This document shows positions 30,129-38,900 of a DNA stretch of 64,000 bases, piece after piece. Every line of letters starts with the position of its first letter. Position 1 is the stretch's first letter. The translations under genes and the position numbers were made by a program. The stretch comes from a virus, in the IMG/VR virus record IMGVR_UViG_3300035181_001045, positions 170,660 to 234,659 of that record; one strand, written 5' to 3'. Below the pieces are notes generated by a model. It was not told the origin of the DNA, did no database searches, and saw nothing but the letters and a program-made list of their open reading frames with translations.

Positions 30129-30290
30129 ATGAAAACGCCCGGTCAGATTGCCCGTGAGAACCTCAAGGTTTGGCAGAGGGAGGCTCCCATGTATGATGAA
30201 CCTCCTGTCTTCGTCGACTTGGAGTACCCCAAGGTCCCAGTACATCCGCGAGAGCGTTACATGCGCCCCGAAACGCAGCTTCCCTTCTGA
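30129..30290 (+). CDS. 53-residue phage protein
   Basis: Begins MKTPGQIARENLKVWQREAP and ends RPETQLPF. A good Shine-Dalgarno (AAGGAG) stands six bases before the ATG and the gene lies 13 bases after the previous stop. Pro-rich, probably extended. Function unknown. Confidence 0.5.
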   Translation: MKTPGQIARENLKVWQREAPMYDEPPVFVDLEYPKVPVHPRERYMRPETQLPF

Positions 30291-30295
30291 GCCCT

Positions 30296-30619
30296 ATGAC
30301 CTGGAGACTTTGGCTTGACGACCAGCTCGCGGATCCCGACCCGGATCTTCGGGCTCGGTGGACTCCCGAGGGGTTCCTTGGCGCGACATCATCTGATGAG
30401 GCTCGTCTCTTGGTCGAAGCGCATGGGCCTCCCATGTTCATGGATCTCGACCACGATCTTGGGGGTGATGATACCGCGATGCGGTTCTTGAACTGGCTCT
30501 TTTACGAGTTCGGCTGCGTCAATCCGCCGGAGTTCGAGATCCATTCTGAGAACTGCATTGGGCGGGAAAACATCAAGGCCTTCATGTCTTCTTGGGGTCG
30601 GTCCCTCCTTTTGGTGTAG
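30296..30619 (+). CDS. cyclic-phosphate processing receiver-like domain protein
   Basis: 107 residues matching the cREC/REC-like single-domain family: N-terminal W-R-L-W-L-D-D-Q-L, S-D-E-A-R-L-L-V-E, F-M-D-L-D-H-D-L-G-G-D-D-T-A, and E-I-H-S-E-N-C-I-G-R-E-N-I. These receiver-fold proteins have been linked by genome context to RNA repair and cyclic-phosphate end processing; D-H-D-L-G and H-S-x-N are the signature residues. The RNA-end link is family-level prediction, and is notable beside a permuted tRNA locus that would need end joining. Confidence 0.65.
   Translation: MTWRLWLDDQLADPDPDLRARWTPEGFLGATSSDEARLLVEAHGPPMFMDLDHDLGGDDTAMRFLNWLFYEFGCVNPPEFEIHSENCIGRENIKAFMSSWGRSLLLV
30613..30618 (+). 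promoter_or_regulatory. GGTGTA motif, ten bases before start
   Basis: GGTGTA, ten bases, then ATG at 30629. TA overlaps the TAG stop of the preceding gene. Confidence 0.4.
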
Positions 30620-30628
30620 AGGAGGGAC

Positions 30629-30916
30629 ATGGATCCCTACCGTGAACCGTCCCCGACGAAGCCTTCAATCTCCTCCGGCGAGTTCTGGACCCACAGGAAG
30701 TACAACATCCTGATCTGGGTGTTGCTTTTGGTGTCCATTTTCTACTTCGGGTTGAAGCACTACTGGAACGTTCGGCGAGGCGTTTGCCTGGACCAGGGTC
30801 AGGTGAAGTGGTCGGATACCGGGTCGATAGCATGCGCGCACCCGAACCAAGTTTTGTCCTTCGAGCAGCAAAACACGAATCCAGCCGCTTGGCTGGTCAT
30901 GTGCAAATGCAGGTAG
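30629..30916 (+). CDS. small single-pass membrane protein
   Basis: 95 residues. Residues ~27-44 (ILIWVLLLVSIFYFGLK) form one transmembrane helix after a short charged N-terminus. The C-terminal half carries four Cys (C-L-D-Q-G, A-C-A-H, M-C-K-C) and may be periplasmic. Function unknown; lysis or envelope modification are open possibilities without direct evidence. Confidence 0.55.
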   Translation: MDPYREPSPTKPSISSGEFWTHRKYNILIWVLLLVSIFYFGLKHYWNVRRGVCLDQGQVKWSDTGSIACAHPNQVLSFEQQNTNPAAWLVMCKCR

Positions 30917-30950
30917 GGTCATGAGATTCCTTTCGTACCCTGGCTAGTAT

Positions 30951-31811
30951 GTGCCGGTACGACGACAGCTCACGACGGTGACGATTGGGACTGACGGTCC
31001 CACGAACTACGTCCAAATCCCCGATGGGTCCCGATACAACCTCGGGACCCTTTCTGTTTTGAAATTCGTTGCAGCTCTTGTCTCGGGCCGTGGGCTCGCA
31101 AGGCAGGCGCTCGATCGGTTCAACGCAGAAGGGCAGGCGATGATCCCCATCGACCTGGCCGCCATGGAGGCGCTCTTTGTACCTCGACGAGCGAGGTGGG
31201 CCGCTAGTCCTCTTATTCCGGCACACGATCATCATCCCATGCCGGGAAAGGACGCGAGCAGCCCCATGGCGGACGAAACTCTCAACCCCAATACCCTTCC
31301 GCAACACTTGGATCAGATCGAGCACCAAGTGGCTGCGATCACCCATCTTGCTGCGGCCGGCAAGGTCCCCTCGGAGGCTCTCAAAGGCCTTCGGGCGATG
31401 GTTGCGGCCATCAGCCTTCCCAACTTCGGCGACCAGTCGAGCAACTCGGCCTTCAACTCCATGGGGGCTCCCAAGGTCGACACGGTCAATCCGGAAGCTC
31501 CTCAGAAGCTTCCGACGGACATCACGCACCCCAAGGTCGCCTCTCACGAAACCCTCGTGGAGAACTCCAAGCTGGCGGGAGAGATCCTTCAGACGGTCAT
31601 GGTGACGGAGGACCGCATCGATCGTCTGGTGGCGGCTGGACGCAAGTTCAATGCGGCCAAGGCCAAGGGCGATCTCCTCACGGTCACCTCGAAGATCGGC
31701 TCTCTTCTTCAGGAGGTGGATCTGGCCCACACCTGGGTGAAGAAGGATCTGTACGCGCTCTCGAAGCAGGCGTCGAAGATTCACGACCTCTTCGCAACGG
31801 CCAAGATCTGA
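30951..31811 (+). CDS. phage protein, unknown function, GTG start
   Basis: 286 residues, beginning GTG at CTAGTATGTGCCG. The first ~70 residues (TVTIGTDGPTNYVQIPDGSRYNLGTLSVLKFVAALVSG) form a compact alpha/beta domain. A Pro/Ser linker precedes a C-terminal helical region (ETLVENSKLAGEILQTVM, TVTSKIGSLLQEVDLAHTWVKKDLYALSKQ). It could be two genes fused. Unknown family. Confidence 0.5.
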   Translation: MPVRRQLTTVTIGTDGPTNYVQIPDGSRYNLGTLSVLKFVAALVSGRGLARQALDRFNAEGQAMIPIDLAAMEALFVPRRARWAASPLIPAHDHHPMPGKDASSPMADETLNPNTLPQHLDQIEHQVAAITHLAAAGKVPSEALKGLRAMVAAISLPNFGDQSSNSAFNSMGAPKVDTVNPEAPQKLPTDITHPKVASHETLVENSKLAGEILQTVMVTEDRIDRLVAAGRKFNAAKAKGDLLTVTSKIGSLLQEVDLAHTWVKKDLYALSKQASKIHDLFATAKI

Positions 31812-31822
31812 GGGAATGAGTC

Positions 31823-31915
31823 ATGAGTAACTCCTACGATCGGCGGACGGCGGCTCGACGTACAACTGACCCGAAAGAGCAGTTGGATCGTTTGAACAAG
31901 ATTTGGGGGGGATGA
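31823..31915 (+). CDS. 30-residue peptide gene
   Basis: Begins MSNSYDRRTAARRTTDPKEQ and ends LNKIWGG. GGGAATGAG precedes the ATG and the stop overlaps the next start (ATGATG). The Y-D-R-R-x-A motif recurs in this phage near termini (STSYDRRA ends the helicase). Coding status is probable but short. Confidence 0.4.
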   Translation: MSNSYDRRTAARRTTDPKEQLDRLNKIWGG

Positions 31916-32058
31916 TGTTGGACCCTGACCGACCTCTCCAAGAGCTGATGGGGGACATGAAGTCGTCGCGTCCTGAGATCGTGTCCCTTCTCCGTGAGGC
32001 GATGGATCATCTCCAGAAGGCTCGTACGTCGATCAGTGAAGCACGGATGAAGATGTAA
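31915..32058 (+). CDS. 47-residue helical protein
   Basis: Begins MLDPDRPLQELMGDM and ends SISEARMKM; an ATG three bases earlier is an alternative. Entirely amphipathic helix (EIVSLLREAMDHLQKARTSI). Its TAA is directly followed by the ATG of the HNH gene. Function unknown. Confidence 0.45.
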   Translation: MLDPDRPLQELMGDMKSSRPEIVSLLREAMDHLQKARTSISEARMKM

Positions 32059-32730
32059 ATGGTGCTCGAAGCAGTTCGTACATGCATCGGTTGTGGGGGT
32101 GATCTGCCAAGCGGATCGTCTCCCAAGCGTTTGCGTTGCGAATCCTGCAAAAAGGCTGTGATCGTTCAGCGTACAACAGCTTGGCGTGGTCGTAACCCTG
32201 AAAAGCTCGCTCTACAACGAGAACGGGAGCTTCCCCAAGCTAGGGTTCGTGCGCTAGCCCAGTACAAGCGAGAACCAGAGAAGATTCTCGCTTACAGCAA
32301 GAAATGGAAACAGGCACATCCTGAAAAGATGCGTTTTTACCATGCACGTTGGTTGGAGCAGCCCGAGAACCAAGCCAAAGCCAAAGGCTGGATCAAGTCT
32401 TGGATGAAGGCGCACCCTGAAAAGGTGCGCGCATATTACCAGCGTTGGTACGTTGAAAATCAGGATCTCCTTCGGACTTCAAGTCTTCGGCGAAGAAGCA
32501 TCTATGCAAGCTCTCCCTTTCAATATGAGGAGTGGCTTGAGATTCTATATGTATTCGATCAGAAGTGCGGTTACTGCCTTGTCGAGTGTGATTCTCTGAC
32601 GATGGACCACATGATCCCCATTTCTCGCGGGGGTCCTCACACGGCAGAGAACATCATTCCTTCATGTAGGTCGTGTAATTCCCGGAAAAGGGACCGAACG
32701 ATTTTCTACATGCTCAACACCCAAAGGTGA
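32059..32730 (+). CDS. HNH homing endonuclease next to tail tube gene
   Basis: 223 residues. N-terminal zinc ribbon C-I-G-C ... C-E-S-C (residues 9-30) is followed by basic helical repeats (NPEKLALQRERE, HPEKMRFYHARWLE, HPEKVRAYYQRWYVE). The C-terminal core C-G-Y-C ... L-T-M-D-H-M-I-P-I-S-R-G-G ... N-I-I-P-S-C-R-S-C-N-S-R-K matches the classic HNH domain with two Cys pairs and the D-H-x-x-P motif. AT content is higher than in neighbours, fitting recent acquisition. It sits immediately upstream of the conserved tail tube gene. Confidence 0.8.
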   Translation: MVLEAVRTCIGCGGDLPSGSSPKRLRCESCKKAVIVQRTTAWRGRNPEKLALQRERELPQARVRALAQYKREPEKILAYSKKWKQAHPEKMRFYHARWLEQPENQAKAKGWIKSWMKAHPEKVRAYYQRWYVENQDLLRTSSLRRRSIYASSPFQYEEWLEILYVFDQKCGYCLVECDSLTMDHMIPISRGGPHTAENIIPSCRSCNSRKRDRTIFYMLNTQR

Positions 32731-32733
32731 GTC

Positions 32734-33444
32734 ATGCCCAACCCTTCCACAAATTATATTTACCGCACGGGTACGGCTCCGAATACAAGAGCAGTATCTA
32801 GCCAAAAAAACAAAGTTTTTGGATACTCCGTTGGAGCGTCTCAGGGATTCACCCAGATCGGAGCCGTCTCGGAGTTCGGCTTTGATGAGTCGCGGACCAT
32901 CGAGCCTGTGCGCGGAGTCGGCTTTGGCGACATGGTCGCTGAGCTGGTCCCTTCCGTGACGGAGCCGATGACCCTCACCATCAATCGTACGCTCCTGTAC
33001 ATTCAGAACGTCTTCCAGGCGGTCGGGTACAAGGGCGGGATCGATGGTATGGTTCGGAGCCTACGGCACCACCGCTGGCCGTTCGACATCAAGCAAGAGA
33101 TCGTCTTCAGCGAGATCGCGAACCTCGACGGCGTGAACACGCCTCAGCCGGCGGACGTGAACGTGGGTCCGGCTGTATCGGGGATCGTCCCGGGGGCCAT
33201 TCAGGCGCTCTTCACGTACTACGAGGGATGCTGGTTCAACAGCTACAGCGCTTCGTTCACCTCGGACGCGGCCCTCGTGGCTGAGAACTCCTCGGTGACG
33301 GTGACGGACATCCTCGACGGGATCAGCCAGTACGGCGAGTTCATCGATACGGGTCTGGCCCCCATCTCCGAGAACGGTGCGGCCGGCAAGGGCTACTCGC
33401 TCCGCTTCGCGGGTGGGAGCCAGGCTCCCCAGGTCACCCTGTAG
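32734..33444 (+). CDS. tail tube protein
   Basis: 236 residues, beta-rich, with FGYSVGASQGFTQIGAVSEFGFDESRTIEPVRGVGFGDMVAELVPSVTEPMTLTINR in its first half, a pattern typical of myovirus tube subunits (T4 gp19-like fold). The second half has an inserted loop and ends with a beta strand. The tube is the inner channel under the sheath. Order tube - chaperones - tape measure that follows supports the call. Its 3' end overlaps a convergent minus gene by 11 bases. Confidence 0.7.
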   Translation: MPNPSTNYIYRTGTAPNTRAVSSQKNKVFGYSVGASQGFTQIGAVSEFGFDESRTIEPVRGVGFGDMVAELVPSVTEPMTLTINRTLLYIQNVFQAVGYKGGIDGMVRSLRHHRWPFDIKQEIVFSEIANLDGVNTPQPADVNVGPAVSGIVPGAIQALFTYYEGCWFNSYSASFTSDAALVAENSSVTVTDILDGISQYGEFIDTGLAPISENGAAGKGYSLRFAGGSQAPQVTL

Positions 33445-33670
33445 CGGTCTTCTGAAGGTCCGGCATGAGGTGCTTTTCGAAGTCCTCATGCCGGACTTCC
33501 ACCTTCACGACAGGGCCGTCCGGGATTTGCAGACTGAGAAATGCCCGTTCCGAGTTCTTGACGGGTTCGAGGTTACTGACCCTTCCATCCATTTCGTAGG
33601 TGGGCCGGATTTCCCGGATTTCCCGGGTTTCGTTGTAGTCGATCACTTGAAGCATCAGGGGTTCAGACAT
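33434..33670 (-). CDS. isolated minus-strand protein between tube and chaperone genes
   Basis: 78 residues starting MSEPLMLQVIDYNETREI; a start five codons upstream is less likely because the GGTGTA motif would then lie inside the gene. Beta-rich (AFLSLQIPDGPVVKVEVRHEDFEKHLM). It is the only minus gene in the tail core and has its own promoter-like element at the fixed distance. Function unknown. Confidence 0.6.
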   Translation of the reverse strand: MSEPLMLQVIDYNETREIREIRPTYEMDGRVSNLEPVKNSERAFLSLQIPDGPVVKVEVRHEDFEKHLMPDLQKTATG

Positions 33671-33680
33671 GCCCCGAATA

Positions 33681-33686
33681 TACACC
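33681..33686 (-). promoter_or_regulatory. GGTGTA motif on minus strand, ten bases before start
   Basis: Read on the minus strand: GGTGTA, TATTCGGGGC, ATG at 33670. TATATT within it resembles a -10 box. Confidence 0.55.
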
Positions 33687-33696
33687 GGATGGGATT

Positions 33697-34695
33697 ATGG
33701 GAAGCAGCATTTCCGCCAAGAAGCTCACGTCGGCCCTAGAGAAGGCCAAGAACATCAGCATCGTCGAGGAGGAAGTGACCATTGGAGGTTCCCTTCTCGT
33801 GGTCCGGAGCCTTCGTCACAGCGAGTACGAGGACATCAACAAGTCCCTCGCGGGGATCACGGACGAGGTCGAGTACCTCAATACCTGGCAACGTGGTCAG
33901 GTGTCCCGGGCCATCGTCGAGGTCAACGGGGTTGACCTCCGGGGCGTCCAATTCATCGAGGATGAAGAGACGGATGCCAAGGGCAATGTTCAGACGGTCA
34001 AGCTGGAGCTGCACAGCTACCTCCTGAAGAACCTCATCTCGACGTGGGGGAAGGAAGCGGTCTATACCGTCTGGCGCAAGGTGGGGGATGCCATCTCGCG
34101 GGCGGAGACCGAGACCAATTCCTCTGTCAAGTTCCTCATCCCCGAAGAGACTCCCGAAGAGCGCTTCCGGCGGGTTCTTGGGGATCTGAAGGAGATTGAG
34201 GACGAGGTCCCCAACGCTCTCGTCGATTCGATTCTCGCCGATGCGGGTCTCATGCGGAAGTCGACCGCCGAAGAGATCAAGCTCGCCATGGAGCGGGAAG
34301 GCGAGATCGCGTTCGCCGAGATCGAGCGACGGAAGAAGCTCGCCGAAGCCGCTGAGGTTGCAGCTCGCCCGGAGCCTGCTCCGCCCGTTGTCCCGGTTGG
34401 GCGAGTGCCTCTCAACCAGGTGGCTGTGGTTGTGCCTCCTCCGCCTGTGGCCCAGCGGACAGAGACGGTGCCCGCTTCTCGGGTCCCCACCAAGGCGGAG
34501 AAGTACGCTGCCATGGAGGCCGACGCGGACCAGATCGGGGCTCTGGGGCAGGGGCCTCTTGGCGTCGAGATGCCTACCGAGGTCGCGATTCTGGAGGGCC
34601 GGCAACAGGGGATCGACCCGGGCAAGGCTGGCGAGATCCTGGAGCGTCCCCCGACCGTGGGGTTGAATCCGAAGTTTCGTCCTCAGCCGAGGTAG
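33697..34695 (+). CDS. tail assembly chaperone candidate
   Basis: 332 residues. The N-terminal ~170 residues (VEEEVTIGGSLLVVRSLRHSEYEDINKSL, LLKNLISTWGKEAVYTVWRKV) have the helical look of tail assembly chaperones that hold the tape measure during tail growth. The C-terminal third is Pro/Val-rich, low-complexity linker (EPAPPVVPVGRVPLNQVAVVVPPPP). Place between tube and tape measure is the typical chaperone slot. Confidence 0.55.
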   Translation: MGSSISAKKLTSALEKAKNISIVEEEVTIGGSLLVVRSLRHSEYEDINKSLAGITDEVEYLNTWQRGQVSRAIVEVNGVDLRGVQFIEDEETDAKGNVQTVKLELHSYLLKNLISTWGKEAVYTVWRKVGDAISRAETETNSSVKFLIPEETPEERFRRVLGDLKEIEDEVPNALVDSILADAGLMRKSTAEEIKLAMEREGEIAFAEIERRKKLAEAAEVAARPEPAPPVVPVGRVPLNQVAVVVPPPPVAQRTETVPASRVPTKAEKYAAMEADADQIGALGQGPLGVEMPTEVAILEGRQQGIDPGKAGEILERPPTVGLNPKFRPQPR

Positions 34696-34698
34696 CTC

Positions 34699-35943
34699 AT
34701 GGCGGGCCGTGACTACGGGCAAGAACAGGAACGCCTCCAGAAGCAACAAGAGGGGTCCCGCGAGGACATCCCGATCCCCAAAGACCCCGAAGTCAATCCG
34801 GAGGTCTATCGGGACGTCGAGCCGTTGATCTTCCGCGGGTTCTTGACCGTCAGTGCGGAGATCAACGAGACCCACATCGTCTTCAAGAGTCTGAACCATC
34901 ATGAGTTCGGGCTCGTGCGGATGATGGGCAATATCCGTGAAGGGGTGTCCCCGCCTCAGAAATTCTGGGATCTCTTCTTGGCGTACGGCGTCTTCATGGT
35001 CGACGGGCAGAACGTCTTGCCGGAGAGGGAGCGCTGGATCCCCGACATCGCCAAGCTGTTCGGAGCTTTGCCCCTCAAGACCAAGAACAACATCATCCGA
35101 CACCTCTCCGAGCTGAATCGGCGAAGTGCAAACGCGGTGATCCTCACAGAGGCCTATGCCTCGGAGAACTACTCCAGGTTCCGATGGGCGCAGCTTCGTT
35201 CTATCGACCCTACGTTCCCCGCTTCAACGGGAGTGCCGGGGACCGAACGTATTGGGTTGAATTGGGCTCAGCTCTTGTGGCGAGCCCTCAACTACTACGA
35301 GGACATGCACACGCAGATCGAGCGTGACTGGGAGAACGCCAAGTTCATCGGCTCCTGTTCAGCCGGCAAGGGGATCCAGAAAGTCTACGCTCAGGATGAG
35401 CGTAGACGGAAGACCGAGCGGGAGACATCTGCGACTCGGAAGGATCGCTTGCTCAAGCACGTCATCCTTGGGGAGCCCCTGGACGAGAAGGGGTCTGGGG
35501 CCAAGGGTGTGATGAATGTGGCCCGCAGTGTCGAGGAGCTGGCAGCTCAGCTCAAGAACGACCTTGGGGGCGAGAAGGACTGGCACGATCAGGTTGTGGC
35601 CGCCTTCGAGGAACGTACACGCGCAGAGGCGAAGAAGCGGAAGGACGACATCGAGGCTCTGGTGGCCACGAATGAGGCCGAGTTCAGCGGTCGTGGCGTC
35701 CAGGGAAGCACGGACTTCGCAGGCCTCTCCCCGGAGGATGTCCGTCAGCGGATTCTACGGAATCGCCAGATCGAAGCTCAGAGCGCTGCATCGAGGATCC
35801 TTCATCCGGAATTGCATGATGAGAAGTATGCCGCTCACGCTCAGAAGTGGGGCATGCTTGGGGAGGAGACGTCCGATCAGGACACCTCAACTGCCCTACC
35901 TCTACCGAAGATGCGTGACGGGAAGCCGTTCAGGAGTGGCTGA
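34699..35943 (+). CDS. second tail assembly chaperone candidate
   Basis: 414 residues. After a Glu/Gln-rich start it has VEPLIFRGFLTVSAEINETHIVFKSLNHHEFGLVRMM, parallel to the opening of the preceding gene, then helices. In many phages the two chaperones arise by -1 frameshift; here the second has its own start three bases after the first stop, and I see no clear slippery heptamer. Its stop overlaps the tape measure ATG. Confidence 0.5.
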   Translation: MAGRDYGQEQERLQKQQEGSREDIPIPKDPEVNPEVYRDVEPLIFRGFLTVSAEINETHIVFKSLNHHEFGLVRMMGNIREGVSPPQKFWDLFLAYGVFMVDGQNVLPERERWIPDIAKLFGALPLKTKNNIIRHLSELNRRSANAVILTEAYASENYSRFRWAQLRSIDPTFPASTGVPGTERIGLNWAQLLWRALNYYEDMHTQIERDWENAKFIGSCSAGKGIQKVYAQDERRRKTERETSATRKDRLLKHVILGEPLDEKGSGAKGVMNVARSVEELAAQLKNDLGGEKDWHDQVVAAFEERTRAEAKKRKDDIEALVATNEAEFSGRGVQGSTDFAGLSPEDVRQRILRNRQIEAQSAASRILHPELHDEKYAAHAQKWGMLGEETSDQDTSTALPLPKMRDGKPFRSG

Positions 35944-38900
35944 TGGCAACGAGCTTGGAAGTTCTTGGGCTTCGAGTAGACCTCGATACCAAAGACGCAA
36001 AACGCGACATGGACCGCCTGGAGAAGGCGATCTCGGCGCGAACTACCGACCTCGACAAGGGCGCGAAGAAGCTCAACAAGGGCATCGAGAAGTTCGCACA
36101 CCAGTACGTCACCGTTCGACGTACTGCCATCCCGATGCTCAAGGACGTCACGAAGTCCTACAACAAGCTGGAGCGTTCGATCGCGGACATCAACCACGAG
36201 CTTGAACGGAGCCGGGGTAAATTGGCATCCGCTTCTGGGGATAGCCGCAAGAACGTCGAGAAGGAGATCAAGGACTGGGAGAAGCTGCGGGATGCTCGGG
36301 AGAAGGCTCTCGACACCATGACTCGGGTCAAGGAGGACCTGGAGACGCGCATCGTTTTTGACAAGGATGAATTCGTCGGTGCGATGAAGGAAGCTGGTCA
36401 AGAGCTGTACGAACCCATCGATCGCCTTATCTCGAAGGACCTTCCCGGAGCTTTCGAGTCTGGCGGGAAGCTCTTGGGGAAGGGCGTCGAGGGCGTCTTC
36501 AAGGGCGGGTCTTGGCTTGCCAAGGTCGGCGGCAAGTTTGGCGAGCGAGCTGGCGCATCCATGATGTCCAAGGGCAAGATGTCCATGGCCCGTGGCGGCA
36601 TCATGGGCAAGCTCGGGGGCGCGGCTCAGGTGGCTGGCGGCGGGGCCATGCAGGGGGTCGGGAAGCTGGCCGGTGGGCTCGCACCCATCCTCGACATCGT
36701 CTCGAAGCTCGGGCCCCTTCTCGGCGTCGTGAGCACCGTCATGGTGGGTCTCGTCAAGCTCTTCGTGGACGCAGAGGCAGCGGCGAAAGACTTCAACAAG
36801 GAAATCCTAGCCACGTCGGGATCCGCTTCTTTCCTCTACTCGAACTTCAACAACGTCAATGCCGGAGCAGGAGAACTCGGGGACACCCTCAAGAAGATCC
36901 GTGACCAGGCGACGAGTCTCGACAACATGTCGTGGGGTATCAACAAGGATACCCACAAGGCTGTCCTCAGCTCCCTCACAGCCGAGGGTGTCTCTTTGCG
37001 CCGCCTCAACGATGACTTCGAGGCGACGTCGAAGTCATCGAAAGAAGCAGCCGGCTACGCGAAGAGCTTTGGCTCGACTGTCCAGATGGCAGTGGCTTAC
37101 TCACGGAATCTTGGCGTGAGCCTCTCTGACATCGGCAATCTCCAAGCGGAGATGATGACGGACATGGGGATGGGGCTCAAGAGCGTCGAGCTGAACTTCA
37201 CGCAGATGAGCAGGGCAGCGGAGGACGGAGGGATCGCGAGCAACAAGTTCTTCGGGATCATCCGAGGAGTCTCCGCGGACCTGGCTCTCTACAACACTCG
37301 GATGGAAGACGCCGTCAAGATCCTCGGCCTCTTGGGCAAGGTGATGAGCCCAAGGAACGCCCAGAAGTTCATGCAGACGGCGACGCAGGCCCTCAAGGGG
37401 ATGGGTCGCGTCGAGCGTCTCAAGACGAACCTCCTCGGAGGCGGCAAGATGGGCGGCATGGTCGAGAAGGACCTTGACCGTAAGTCCAAGGACGTCAGTG
37501 GGAAGATCGCGGAAGCCGGCGGGAAGGCTGGGTATTCTCGCGAAGACCTCATGTCGAAGCCCATCAAGGAACTCATGCAGGGGGTCTCCAAGGAAGCTCA
37601 GGGGACGCTTCATGAGGCCATCTCCGAGATGCGGATGGACGCCAAAGCCAACAAGAAGGGGGTCTTCGGATCCTCTGTGGCGGGACGCAACCTCGGCCCT
37701 GGCGCAGCCCTTCAGTCGATGAAGTCTGCGCTCAACATCGGAGGGTCGGGGAAGCTCCGGGACCGGCGTGGGGATCTCGGGACCGAGATGCTTGCGGATG
37801 CGAACGGGATCAGTGAGGACCAGCTCGCCCAGATGGCCAAGTTCGAGGAGGCCATCGACGAGCAGCGGGACGAGCTGAAGGCGGACCTCAAGGCTGGCGG
37901 GGACAAGCAAGCCGCTGCAATGAAGCGCCTCGACAAGGCCGGAGTGGCAGCGGCCGATATCGACACGGCGGGCTATGACGACATCTTGGCGACCCTGGAT
38001 CAGTCGGAGCAGGACGCCCTCAAGGATGGCGCGAAGCAGATCGATTACGCCAAGGAGACCGGCAAGTTCCAGACGAGCTTGATGGACAAGATCGGCAACG
38101 TCGCCGAGTTCATCATGAATCAAATCTACACGGTGTTGACCGGAATTTGGGACGCCTTGGTCGACTCCAAAATCTTCGGCAACGACGAGAAGAGGAAGCA
38201 GCGGGACCTCTCGAAAACCGTCCGCGAGGGCAAGGATTCCGATACCCAAAAGGCGTTGGGAGCTTCTGGTGGGGATGAGTTCAAGTTCCGTGGCGAGCTG
38301 ATGCAGTCGCAGGGGATGAAGCAGATTGTGGACGCGATGACCAAGGGAGGTCAAAGCGGGCAGGCTGCCCAGCGGAAGATGCAGGAAAACGCAAGCCCTC
38401 AAGAGATGCGTCGGGCTGTCATTGATGCTTTGGGGGAAGGCGGACTCTACGGAGGACAGGACAAGCTCGATGCAGCCAACAAGGAGGCAGACCGTCTGAA
38501 GTTGGACCCCGGCACTCGTCAAGAGTTCATGAACCAGAAGAAGGGCAAGGCAGGTATCGTGGGGTTCGACGGGTCGATCGATACGTCCAAATTCAGCAAG
38601 GATGACATGGACAAGATCATGGCCAAGCTCGGCTGGGAGATGGACCCCACCAAGTTGGCCAAGATATTCCCCGACCTCAAGGCCATGACGGGTGGTTCTA
38701 CGTCTCCTTCGAGTAGCCCTGACAGTCCGGCCCCGCAAGAGGCACCCCCTCAAGCTATGCCCCCTGGGGTGTCAGGTCCTCCGCTTCCTCCGGGAGCGGC
38801 TGGAGGAGCTGCTCCTGGGGCTCCCCCGCTGCCGAAGGATGCCCCCACGGCTGGCCAGCAAGACCATGTGATCAAGGGTCTCGATGGGGCTCAGGACACG

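Noticed and set aside
34600-34760. Programmed -1 frameshift joining the two tail chaperones
   Set aside because: The second gene has its own ATG after the first stop and I see no clear slippery heptamer at the junction.
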